From contig NZ_RQXX01000003.1 in NCBI RefSeq assembly GCF_004011175.1, positions 372,001-436,000 of the forward strand: 64,000 bases of DNA. The letters are read 5' to 3'. The notes under the pieces are model-generated. The model ran no database searches. It was not told the DNA's origin and worked only from the letters and a program-made list of their open reading frames with translations. Shown one piece after another: positions 18,319 to 26,463 of the stretch. Position 1 is the first letter of the stretch. Each line of letters starts with the position of its first letter. Source of the DNA: Mesobaculum littorinae. Lineage in GTDB: Bacteria; Pseudomonadota; Alphaproteobacteria; Rhodobacterales; Rhodobacteraceae. The translations under genes were made by a program, and so were the position numbers.

Positions 18319-18873
18319 TTACCGCGGGCTGCGCTTGGCGAGGATGCGTTGCAGGGTCCGCCTGTGCATGTTCAGCCGCCGCGCGGTTTCCGATACGTTG
18401 CGGTCGCACTGTTCGTAGACCCGCTGGATATGCTCCCAACGCACGCGGTCCGCGCTCATCGGGTTTTCCGGCGGCGGCGGCAGCGCGTCGGACGAGGCCA
18501 GCAGGGCCGAGGTGATGTCGTTGGCGTCGGCCGGCTTCGACAGGTAGTCCGTGGCGCCGATCTTCACCGCGGCCACGGCGGTGGCGATCGCACCATAGCC
18601 TGTCAGCACGACGACACGGCTGTCGGGACGGCGTTCGCGGATCGCCTCGACCACGTCGAGACCATTGCCATCCTCGAGCCGCAGGTCGACGACGGCAAAG
18701 GCCGGGGGACGGGCGATGGCGATGGCCCGACCGGCAGCGACGGATTCGGCGGTTTCCACCGAAAAGCCCCGTTTCTCCATCGCACGCGCCAGCCGCTTGA
18801 CGAAGGATTCGTCGTCATCGACCAGCAACAGCGAGCGGTCGGGCCCCAGATCGGTCTCTGTCGGCTCGGCCAC
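18319..18873 (-). CDS. regA: RegA/PrrA/ActR redox response regulator
   Basis: RegA is the DNA-binding partner of RegB and controls photosynthesis, respiration, carbon and nitrogen fixation genes according to redox state. The GTG start at 18873 (GAGGAG 6 nt upstream) gives 184 residues, the length I recall for Rhodobacter RegA. The receiver has the acidic pocket DDD at 19-21, phospho-acceptor Asp63 (VVDLRLEDGNG) and LSKPADAND. The Fis-type helix-turn-helix at the C-terminus (NVSETARRLNMHRRTLQRIL) is almost invariant in the family. A good -35/-10 promoter lies 38-66 bp upstream of the start, in the gap after prrC. Confidence 0.97.
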   Translation of the reverse strand: MAEPTETDLGPDRSLLLVDDDESFVKRLARAMEKRGFSVETAESVAAGRAIAIARPPAFAVVDLRLEDGNGLDVVEAIRERRPDSRVVVLTGYGAIATAVAAVKIGATDYLSKPADANDITSALLASSDALPPPPENPMSADRVRWEHIQRVYEQCDRNVSETARRLNMHRRTLQRILAKRSPR

Positions 18874-18910
18874 GGGCATCTCCTCGGCAGCACCAGGTGT
18901 CATTGCAACG

Positions 18911-18939
18911 TAGATATGTCGCGTCACCGCCGGGGTCAA
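18911..18939 (-). promoter_or_regulatory. Sigma70-type promoter for regA
   Basis: On the minus strand TTGACC is followed by 17 bp and TATCTA, ending 38 bp before the regA GTG. It suggests that regA can be transcribed independently of prrC, which ends about 90 bp farther upstream. Confidence 0.5.
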
Positions 18940-19030
18940 ACCACGACGGATCGCGACGACCCCGCCGCCAGGCTGGCAACCCGTGTCGCCCCCCCTGGCT
19001 ATTGCGAGCCTTATCTCTCTCGACTGCCGT

Positions 19031-19684
19031 TTATCCCGCCGCGTCGAGGTAGCAGGCCACGTCCTCGGCCATCGCCTCGGCCGTGAGACCGTCACGCTCG
19101 GCCGAGGGCGCGCCGCGAAAGAAATCCACGAAGCCGGTGCCGGGCAGCATCAGGTAGGTATAGGCGGTGTGATCCATCAGGTAATAGTCCGGATCGGCGC
19201 CCTCACGCCGGGCACGGTAGACCTTGTAGGCCTCGACCGCTGTTTGAACCTGAGACTCGCTGCCCGTCAGCCCCAGCATCCGGGGATGCAGGTAGTCCGT
19301 GTATTCCGCCAGAACCTCGGGCGTATCCCTTTCGGGATCGATGGTGATGAAGACGGGCTTCACCTCGTGCCCCCGCTCCTCCAGCAGATCGACCGCCTCG
19401 GCATTGCGCGCGGCGTCGAAGGGGCAGACGTCCGGGCAGAAGGTATAGCCGAAATAGACCAGCGTCGGCGCGTCGATGACATCGTCGGAGGTTACCGTTT
19501 CGCCGGTTTCGGACACCAGCTCGAACGGCCCGCCGATGGCCCCCGCCCCGCCGGCGACCTGCGCCCCCCCGCATCCGGCGAACCGGTCGTCGCCTGCGGG
19601 CCCCAGCGCCCACCAGGCCACGCCGCCCGCAAGGACGAGGGCCGCCGCGGCGGCACCGGCGACAAGGATCGATCTGCTTGGCAT
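19031..19684 (-). CDS. prrC: PrrC/SenC (Sco1-family) copper-binding protein
   Basis: Sco proteins deliver copper to the CuA/CuB sites of cytochrome oxidase, and in Rhodobacter they modulate RegB/PrrB signalling. The 217-residue product has an N-terminal membrane anchor (about residues 7-28) and a thioredoxin-like domain with YTFCPDVCP (Cys83, Cys87). The conserved His of DHTAYTYL supplies the third ligand. The start has an AGGAG 7 nt upstream. It lies between divergent regB and regA, the standard cluster arrangement. Confidence 0.93.
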   Translation of the reverse strand: MPSRSILVAGAAAAALVLAGGVAWWALGPAGDDRFAGCGGAQVAGGAGAIGGPFELVSETGETVTSDDVIDAPTLVYFGYTFCPDVCPFDAARNAEAVDLLEERGHEVKPVFITIDPERDTPEVLAEYTDYLHPRMLGLTGSESQVQTAVEAYKVYRARREGADPDYYLMDHTAYTYLMLPGTGFVDFFRGAPSAERDGLTAEAMAEDVACYLDAAG

Positions 19685-19755
19685 TGGCTTCTCCTGCCAC
19701 GGGGGACATTCAGCCCATTGATCGGGGCTGCCCCCTCTCACTACAACAGGTCACC

Positions 19756-21171
19756 ATGACGCAAGCCCTCGCCTCGGACCAGGACACGCTTCCCGACTTC
19801 GCCGGAATCGACGAAAGCCGCCGGTCGAACTGGGTGCGCCTGCGCACCCTGACCAACCTGCGCTGGATCGCGATCCTGGGTCAGATCGTCGCCATCGCGG
19901 TGGGCGAATGGGTACTAAACCTGTCGCTGGAACTGGGGCTGTGCATCCTGACGGTCGGCGTCTCGGTCCTGTCGAACCTGACCGCGACCCTGGTCTTTCC
20001 CGCCAGCAAGCGCCTGTCGGAAGGCGAGATGATGGCGCTGCTGCTCTTCGACATCTCGCAACTGGTCGTTCTGCTGTTCCTGACCGGCGGCATCCACAAT
20101 CCCTTTGCGCTGCTGATCCTCGCGCCGGTCACGATCTCGGCCACGGCGCTGCAGCTGCGGGCGACGCTGCTGATCGGCGCCATCGCCATCGCGCTGATCA
20201 CGCTGGTCGCCTTCTGGCACATTCCGCTGCGGACCGAGTTCGGCTTCGTCATGCGGATGCCGGGCAACTTCGTGCTGGGCTTCTGGATCGCCATCGTCAT
20301 CGGCATGGTGTTCCTGGCCGGCTATGCCCGCCGCGTCACCGGCGAGGTCCACGCCATGTCCGAGGCGCTGGTGGCCACGCAGATGGCGCTGGCCCGGGAA
20401 CAGAAGCTGACCGACCTGGGCGGGGTCGTCGCCGCAGCAGCCCATGAACTGGGCACCCCGCTCGCGACGATCAAGCTGGTCAGCGCGGAACTGATCGAGG
20501 AACTGGACGATCCAGACCTGCGCGCCGATGCCGAACTGATCCGCACGCAGGCCGACCGCTGCCGCGACATCCTTCGCGACATGGGGCGGGTGGGCAAGGA
20601 CGACCTGCACCTGCGGCGCGCGCCCATCTCGACCGTGGTGGCCGAGGCCGCCGCCCCGCACGAGGATCGCGGCAAGGCGCTGCACTACGATATAGGCCCG
20701 ATCGACGATCCCGACCGCGATCAGCCGGTGATCCTGCGCCGCCCCGAGATCATCCACGGTCTGCGCAACCTGGTGCAGAACGCGGTCGATTTCGCCTCGT
20801 CCTCCGTCTGGATCGACATCGCGTGGACCGACCAGACCCTGTTTCTGCGGATTTCGGATGACGGGCCGGGCTATCCCGTCCACGTCCTGCCGCGGATCGG
20901 CGACCCCTTCGTGCGCAGCCGCCGCGACGGCACCGCCGCCCGGCCCGAATACCAGGGCATGGGGCTGGGCCTGTTCATCGCCAAGACGCTGCTGGAACGC
21001 ACCGGGGCCGAGCTGACATTTGCCAATGGCCGCGCGGCGACCGGCATGGCGGCGCGCCCGGGCGCCGACCGCGGCGCCATCGTCGAGGTGTCGTGGCGGC
21101 TGGCCGACATCGCCGAACCCCCCGACGCCGCGCGCGGCGCCTTGGGACAGAATCAGCAGATCCCGTTCTGA
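19756..21171 (+). CDS. regB: RegB/PrrB/ActS redox sensor histidine kinase
   Basis: RegB autophosphorylates under reducing conditions and phosphorylates RegA. The 471-residue protein has six predicted N-terminal membrane segments. The quinone-binding motif GGIHNPF is at 111-117. The H-box is AAAHELGTPLATI with His230. The redox-active Cys in DRCRDILRDM is at 269, equivalent to Cys265 of R. capsulatus. N and G boxes follow (RNLVQNAVDFA; DDGPGYP; GMGLGLFIAKTLLER). The start ATG is preceded by AACAGG. It is divergent from prrC. Confidence 0.97.
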   Translation: MTQALASDQDTLPDFAGIDESRRSNWVRLRTLTNLRWIAILGQIVAIAVGEWVLNLSLELGLCILTVGVSVLSNLTATLVFPASKRLSEGEMMALLLFDISQLVVLLFLTGGIHNPFALLILAPVTISATALQLRATLLIGAIAIALITLVAFWHIPLRTEFGFVMRMPGNFVLGFWIAIVIGMVFLAGYARRVTGEVHAMSEALVATQMALAREQKLTDLGGVVAAAAHELGTPLATIKLVSAELIEELDDPDLRADAELIRTQADRCRDILRDMGRVGKDDLHLRRAPISTVVAEAAAPHEDRGKALHYDIGPIDDPDRDQPVILRRPEIIHGLRNLVQNAVDFASSSVWIDIAWTDQTLFLRISDDGPGYPVHVLPRIGDPFVRSRRDGTAARPEYQGMGLGLFIAKTLLERTGAELTFANGRAATGMAARPGADRGAIVEVSWRLADIAEPPDAARGALGQNQQIPF

Positions 21172-21270
21172 GGTTCGTCCGCCGCCCGCCCGGATTCTCC
21201 GCGGGCGCGCCGGGTGATCCTTGCTGAGACAGCACATGAACACAACATTAACGAGTGTTCACGCAGGGTT

Positions 21271-21287
21271 ACACTTCTTAAAAGTGT
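21271..21287 (+). terminator. Weak hairpin after regB
   Basis: ACACTT and AAGTGT flank a 5-nt loop about 100 bp after regB. The stem is short and AT-rich and overlaps the CtrA-type site, so it may simply be part of that site rather than a terminator. Confidence 0.25.
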
Positions 21288-21292
21288 GTTAA
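21278..21292. promoter_or_regulatory. Perfect CtrA-binding site upstream of the PAS protein
   Basis: TTAA-AAGTGTG-TTAA followed by C matches the full CtrA consensus TTAA-N7-TTAA(C). It is in the 174-bp AT-rich gap between regB and the PAS protein, 54 bp upstream of the latter's ATG. The match is seen directly; binding and the direction of regulation are inferred. Confidence 0.65.
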
Positions 21293-21345
21293 CTATTTGG
21301 GCGCAAGTTAGGCAAGCCTTGTAAAAACCTACGAGTTGATCGCCG

Positions 21346-22944
21346 ATGTTCGGATCCGTTTCCAGCGTTTTCGCCGTCTCCGGCCTGACCGCTCTGGCCA
21401 CCGTGGCGGCCGGATTGCTTCTGACCCTCGCGTTGACAGGTCGCGCCCGCCGGGCCGCCCGCATCCCGCAGGCCGACGACACGCCGCTGCTGGTCTGCCT
21501 GTTCGAGGATCGTGTCCTGCAGGACGCGACCGACGAAGGGCGGCGCTTTCTCGATATCGCACCGCCTGAGGGCGACGATCTAAGCCGTTTTTTGCGTCTC
21601 ATCGACCCGCGCTTTCCGGGGGTCGAGGCCTGTCTCGCCGATCTCGCCCCCGGTCAGACGCACGAGATGGTGGCCACGGACGGCGACGCCCTGCTGCGCC
21701 TCACGCAGGGAGAGTCGACGCTGAGCGCCACGCTTCTGGCGACCGGCGACGGCGTGCATCCGACGCCAGAGGCCGACCTGCGAATCCGCGCGATGGACGC
21801 GGAGCTGGAACTTCTGCGCCACGTCGCGCAATGCGCCCCCACGCCCATGTGGCTTCAATCCGACACCGGCGTCATCGAATGGGTGAACCGCGCCTATATC
21901 GACCTCTGCCAGGCGCGGCTGGGTGAAGACCGCTGCGAAGGCTGGCCGCCGCCGGCATTGTTCTCAATCGATTTCGACGGGCCGGCGTCGTCCAGGGCGG
22001 TGCAGCGCCTCTTGCCCGACGGCGCCGGGCCGGACGACCGCAGAACGCCGCCCTGGCACGACTGCCATGTCGAGGAATGCGGGACCCGCTACCTTGTCAC
22101 CGCGATCGCGGCGCAGGCCCTTGTCCGGGCCGAAACGCGGCACAACGACGTGGTGCAGACGCTGTCGAAGATCTTTGCCCAACTCCCGCTGGGGCTGGTG
22201 GTCTTCGGCCGGGAACGCGAGATGCTGCTGTTCAATCCCGCCCTGGCCGACCTGATCGGCCTGCCACCGGCGGATCTGCTGACGATGCCCGATCTCTATA
22301 CCTTTCTCGATGCGTTGCGGGACCGCAGGACGATCCCCGAGCCGAAGGACTACAAGGAATGGCGCGACCGTCTGACGGCGCTGGACCGGGCCGATTCCGA
22401 CGGCAGCTTCACCGAAACCTGGCACCTTGCGGACGGCAAGATCGTGCGTGTCACCGGTATGTTGCAGCCGCAGGGCGCTCTGTCGCTGATGTTCTCGGAT
22501 GTCACCGACGAAATCCTGCGCAGCCGCCGACACCGGCTGGAACGCGAAACCGATCAGGCGGTGCTCGATTCCCTGCCGGACGCAATCGCCGTCTTTTCCA
22601 CCAGCGGGATCATGGTCGTGTCGAACCGCGCCTACGACCGTCTCTGGAAGGAGCATTCGCTGGAACGTGTCGCCCCGGTGACGCTGGGGTCGGCCATCGA
22701 ACACTGGGGGGAGATGACCTTCCCCACCCCCGTCTGGTGCGACCTGCGCGGGTTTGCCGAGCAGATGGGCACCCGTGCCGCCTGGCCCGCCGATGTCCAG
22801 CTGCGCGACGGACGCCGGATCTGTTGCCGTTTCGAACCGTTGCCGGGAGGCGCCCTGATGGTGATCTTCGCCGTGCCGGGGCTGGCCAACACGTTGGAGG
22901 GCGCGATCTGGGGCCGGATCGAGCCGGTGCGACGGCAGGGTTGA
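21346..22944 (+). CDS. Three-PAS-domain membrane protein, candidate DivL homologue
   Basis: The 532-residue protein has one N-terminal membrane helix (about 9-32). Three PAS-like domains follow, starting near residues 160 (PTPMWLQSDTGVIEWVNRAY), 272 (LPLGLVVFGREREMLLFNPA) and 406 (LPDAIAVFSTSGIMVVSNRA). No histidine-kinase H box or ATPase domain is present. In the Rhodobacterales a PAS protein near regB and tsaE has been named DivL, the regulator of the CckA-ChpT-CtrA phosphorelay in gene-transfer-agent control. Position and domain make-up fit, and a perfect CtrA box lies upstream. I recall this from the literature and could not check it, so I give no symbol. It lies 40 bp before tsaE. Confidence 0.6.
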   Translation: MFGSVSSVFAVSGLTALATVAAGLLLTLALTGRARRAARIPQADDTPLLVCLFEDRVLQDATDEGRRFLDIAPPEGDDLSRFLRLIDPRFPGVEACLADLAPGQTHEMVATDGDALLRLTQGESTLSATLLATGDGVHPTPEADLRIRAMDAELELLRHVAQCAPTPMWLQSDTGVIEWVNRAYIDLCQARLGEDRCEGWPPPALFSIDFDGPASSRAVQRLLPDGAGPDDRRTPPWHDCHVEECGTRYLVTAIAAQALVRAETRHNDVVQTLSKIFAQLPLGLVVFGREREMLLFNPALADLIGLPPADLLTMPDLYTFLDALRDRRTIPEPKDYKEWRDRLTALDRADSDGSFTETWHLADGKIVRVTGMLQPQGALSLMFSDVTDEILRSRRHRLERETDQAVLDSLPDAIAVFSTSGIMVVSNRAYDRLWKEHSLERVAPVTLGSAIEHWGEMTFPTPVWCDLRGFAEQMGTRAAWPADVQLRDGRRICCRFEPLPGGALMVIFAVPGLANTLEGAIWGRIEPVRRQG

Positions 22945-22984
22945 TGCCGCTTGCACGGCCAACTGCGGCGGGTATGACTGGGGC

Positions 22985-23515
22985 ATGCCCGCCCCTCTGC
23001 CTGCCTCGTCGCCCGCCCCTCTTTTCGCCATCGCCCTGTCCTCGCCCGACCGGACGGCGGAACTGGCGCATGCGCTGGCCCCGCATCTGGGCGCCGGCGA
23101 CACCCTGCTGCTGGACGGCACGCTGGGCGCGGGCAAAAGCCACTTTGCCCGCAGCCTGATCCGCTGGCACCTGGACCGCGCGGGCCTGGCCGAGGATATC
23201 CCCTCGCCCACCTTCACGCTGGTGCAGAACTACCACGCGGGCGGGCTGGAGATCTGGCACAGCGATCTCTACCGCCTGGGCGACCCCGACGAGGTGTTCG
23301 AACTGGGGCTCGACGAGGCCTTCGCCACCGCCCTCGTGCTTGTGGAATGGCCCGACCGCCTGGGTGCGGACACGCCCGACGATGCGTTGCAGCTGGCCTT
23401 CGAGGTTACCGGAGACACCGCGCGTCGGCTGACCGTCCGGGGCGGCGGCGCGTGGGCCGATCGGCTGGCCGCGATCCTGCCCCCCTTCATGGCCAGCGCC
23501 GGAGAACGGGCATGA
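22985..23515 (+). CDS. tsaE: TsaE, ATPase of the t6A synthesis complex
   Basis: TsaE is the ATPase that recycles the TsaB-TsaD complex in tRNA threonylcarbamoylation. The 176-residue protein has the P-loop GTLGAGKSHFARSLI near residue 45, PSPTFTLVQNY, HSDLYRL and the VEWPDRL motif. The stop overlaps the addB start by 4 bp. In many roseobacters amgK and murU lie between tsaE and addB; they are absent here. Confidence 0.93.
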   Translation: MPAPLPASSPAPLFAIALSSPDRTAELAHALAPHLGAGDTLLLDGTLGAGKSHFARSLIRWHLDRAGLAEDIPSPTFTLVQNYHAGGLEIWHSDLYRLGDPDEVFELGLDEAFATALVLVEWPDRLGADTPDDALQLAFEVTGDTARRLTVRGGGAWADRLAAILPPFMASAGERA

Positions 23516-26463
23516 CCCACCGTCTTTTCCGGCCGGGCCTCTACGGCCTGCCGCCCGGTGCCGATTTCGCCGCCGAGCTGGTCGCGGGCCTTGTCGCCCG
23601 CAGTCAGGGGGCCGAACCCGAGGCGCTGGCCCGGGTCGAGCTTTACGTCAACACCGCCCGGATGCAGCGCCGCCTGCGCGACCTGTTCCAGGCGGGGCCG
23701 GCGCGGCTCTTGCCCCGGATCCGGCTGTTGGGCGCCATTGCTGCCGGCCATGCCGACACTACGCCCGCGGTCCCGCCCCTGCGCCGCCGCCTGCAGATCG
23801 CGCAGCTGATCGCGGCGCTGCTGGAGCGCGAGCCCGATCTCGCCCCGCGCAGCGCGGTCTTCGACCTGGCCGACAGCCTTGCCGCGCTGCTGGACGAGAT
23901 GCAGGGCGAGGGCGTCACCGCCGCCGATCTGCATGCGCTCGACGTCAGCGATCAGTCCGGCCACTGGGCGCGATCGCTGCGCTTTGTCGAGATCGTGTCC
24001 CAGTTTGCCGCCGCTCAGGGCGGCGCGGATCCGGAACTGCGCCAGCGCCGGGCCGTCGAGGCTCTGATCGCCCGCTGGCAGGCCGCACCGCCCGAACACC
24101 CGGTGATCGTCGCGGGGTCGACCGGGTCGCGCGGGACCACGGCGCTCTTGATGCGCGCGGTGGCCCGGCTGCCGCAGGGCGCGGTGGTGCTGCCGGGCGT
24201 CGATTTCGACCTGCCCCATGCGGTGTGGGGCAGCCTCGACGACGCGCTCGAGGCCGAGGATCACCCCCAGTTCCGCTTTGCCCGGCTGCTGCAGGGTCTG
24301 GACCTGACGCCCGCCGACATTGCCCGCTGGACCGACGCCGATCCGCGGCAGGCCCGCAACAGGCTCGTTTCGCTCGCGCTGCGGCCCGCGCCCGTGACCG
24401 ATCAGTGGCTGCGCGACGGCCCCGCGCTGGGGGATCTGCGCGACGCAAGCGGCGGCATGACGCTGATCGAGGCCGCCGACCCGCGACGCGAGGCGCTGGC
24501 GATCGCGCTGCGCCTGCGCGCGGCGCTCAGGGCCGACCAAAGCGCCGCGCTGATCACCCCCGACCGAGAGTTGACGCGCCGCGTGACCGCCGCGCTGGAC
24601 CGCTGGCGGATCGAACCCGATGACAGCGCCGGGCGTCCGCTGGCCCTGTCGGCCCCGGGTCGGTTCCTGCGCCATGTCGCCAGCCTCGCCGGACGCCGGA
24701 TCAGTGCCGAAGCCCTGCTGACCCTGCTGAAACACCCGCTCACCAGCTCGACCGCGGGCGCGCGCGGCCAGCACCTGCTTCGCACCCGCGATCTGGAGCT
24801 GTGGCTGCGCAAGAAGGGGCCCGCCTTTCCCGACGCCGCCGCGCTGCACCGCTGGGCCGACACCCACGACAAGGCCGGGCTGGCCGACTGGATTGCGTGG
24901 ATCGCGGCAGAGATCCTGCCGCTGGCGGATGTTGCCCCCGCCCCCTTGCCCGACCTCGTCGCCGCGCATCTGGCCGCGGCCGAACGCATCGCCGCGGGCC
25001 CCGGCGCCGAGGGGAGCGGCGCGCTGTGGGACAAGACCGCGGGCGAACGGGCGGTCGAGGCGCGCGACGAGTTGATCGCCAATGCCGACGCGGGGGGCGA
25101 AACCACACCCGCCGACTACGTCGCGCTGTTCGACAACGTGCTGGCGGGCCGCGAGGTGCGCGACCCCGTCCGCCCCGATCCCGACGTGATGATATGGGGC
25201 ACGCTCGAGGCGCGGGTGCAGGGGGCCGACGTGGTCATCCTCGCCGGTCTCAACGAAGGGGTCTGGCCGGCGATGCCACCGCCCGACCCTTGGCTGAACC
25301 GGCGGATGCGGCATGCGGCGGGTCTCTTGCTGCCGGAACGGCGGGTGGGGCTGCAGGCGCATGACTTCCAGCAGGCGATCGCGGCACGCGAGGTCGTGCT
25401 GACCCGCGCCACCCGCGATGCCGAGGCGGAAACCGTGATGTCGCGCTGGCTGAACCGGCTGACCAACCTGCTCGAAGGCCTGCCCGACCAGTCGGGGCCC
25501 GAAGCCTTGGCCGCGATGCGCAGCCGCGGGCAGGTCTGGACCGACATGGCGACGGCGCTGGAAACCCGGTTCGACAGCGTGCCCGCCGCCACGCGCCCCG
25601 CGCCCGTGCCGCCGGTCGCCGCCCGGCCGCGGCAACTGTCGGTGACGCGGATTCAAACCCTGATCCGCGATCCCTACGCGATCTACGCGCGCCATATCCT
25701 GGGGCTGAAGCCGCTGCCCCCGATCAGCCCGACCCCCGATGCCCCGCTGCGCGGCACCGTGCTGCACGCGATCTTCGAAGAGATCGTGGCCAAGGGTCCC
25801 GACCCCGATGCCCCCGAAGCGCGCGATTCCCTGTTGCAGATCACCGCGCGGGTTCTGGGCGAAGAGGTGCCGTGGCCCGCGGCGCGGCAGCTCTGGTCGG
25901 CGCGGATCGAACGGGTGGCCGACTGGTTCCTGGCCGGTGAGCGCGAGCGCCGCGCCACGGCCACCCCGCTGCCCGGCGAACGCGAAGGGCGCCTGTCGCT
26001 GCCTGCCGCCGGGTTCGACCTGATCGGCACCGCCGACCGCATCGACCAGCGCGCCGACGGCACGCTGGCGATCTACGACTACAAGACCGGCACGCCGCCC
26101 CGTCCCAAGCAGATCCGCCATTTCGACAAGCAGCTTCTGCTCGAGGCCGCGATGGCCGAGGCGGGCGCCTTTCGCAACGTGCCGGCGGCGCAGGTGGCCG
26201 AGGTGGCGCATATCGGGCTGGGCAGCACGCCCGAAGTCTCGACCATGCGTCTGCGCGACCCGTCCGAGGATGAGCCCGTGGATCCCGCGCAGGTGATCGC
26301 GGAACTGCTGCGCCTGATCGCGGCCTTCGACGCCCCCGAAAAAGGGTATCCGTCGCGCCGCGCGCCCTATTCCGTGGACAGCCCGGGCGACTACGACCAC
26401 CTCGCCCGCTACGGCGAATGGGACGAAACCGATCCCGCCAAGCCCGAGAAGGTGGGCCAATGA
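23512..26463 (+). CDS. addB: AddB, helicase-nuclease subunit for double-strand break repair
   Basis: AddB works with AddA to process DNA double-strand ends for homologous recombination. The 983-residue protein starts MTHRLFRPGLYGLPPGADFA and has a degenerate helicase-like N-terminal half. The C-terminal PD-(D/E)XK nuclease domain carries GTADRIDQRADG..IYDYKTG near residue 855. The alphaproteobacterial AddB type has this length. The start overlaps the tsaE stop and the end overlaps the addA ATG by 4 bp, so tsaE-addB-addA are translationally coupled. Confidence 0.95.
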   Translation: MTHRLFRPGLYGLPPGADFAAELVAGLVARSQGAEPEALARVELYVNTARMQRRLRDLFQAGPARLLPRIRLLGAIAAGHADTTPAVPPLRRRLQIAQLIAALLEREPDLAPRSAVFDLADSLAALLDEMQGEGVTAADLHALDVSDQSGHWARSLRFVEIVSQFAAAQGGADPELRQRRAVEALIARWQAAPPEHPVIVAGSTGSRGTTALLMRAVARLPQGAVVLPGVDFDLPHAVWGSLDDALEAEDHPQFRFARLLQGLDLTPADIARWTDADPRQARNRLVSLALRPAPVTDQWLRDGPALGDLRDASGGMTLIEAADPRREALAIALRLRAALRADQSAALITPDRELTRRVTAALDRWRIEPDDSAGRPLALSAPGRFLRHVASLAGRRISAEALLTLLKHPLTSSTAGARGQHLLRTRDLELWLRKKGPAFPDAAALHRWADTHDKAGLADWIAWIAAEILPLADVAPAPLPDLVAAHLAAAERIAAGPGAEGSGALWDKTAGERAVEARDELIANADAGGETTPADYVALFDNVLAGREVRDPVRPDPDVMIWGTLEARVQGADVVILAGLNEGVWPAMPPPDPWLNRRMRHAAGLLLPERRVGLQAHDFQQAIAAREVVLTRATRDAEAETVMSRWLNRLTNLLEGLPDQSGPEALAAMRSRGQVWTDMATALETRFDSVPAATRPAPVPPVAARPRQLSVTRIQTLIRDPYAIYARHILGLKPLPPISPTPDAPLRGTVLHAIFEEIVAKGPDPDAPEARDSLLQITARVLGEEVPWPAARQLWSARIERVADWFLAGERERRATATPLPGEREGRLSLPAAGFDLIGTADRIDQRADGTLAIYDYKTGTPPRPKQIRHFDKQLLLEAAMAEAGAFRNVPAAQVAEVAHIGLGSTPEVSTMRLRDPSEDEPVDPAQVIAELLRLIAAFDAPEKGYPSRRAPYSVDSPGDYDHLARYGEWDETDPAKPEKVGQ

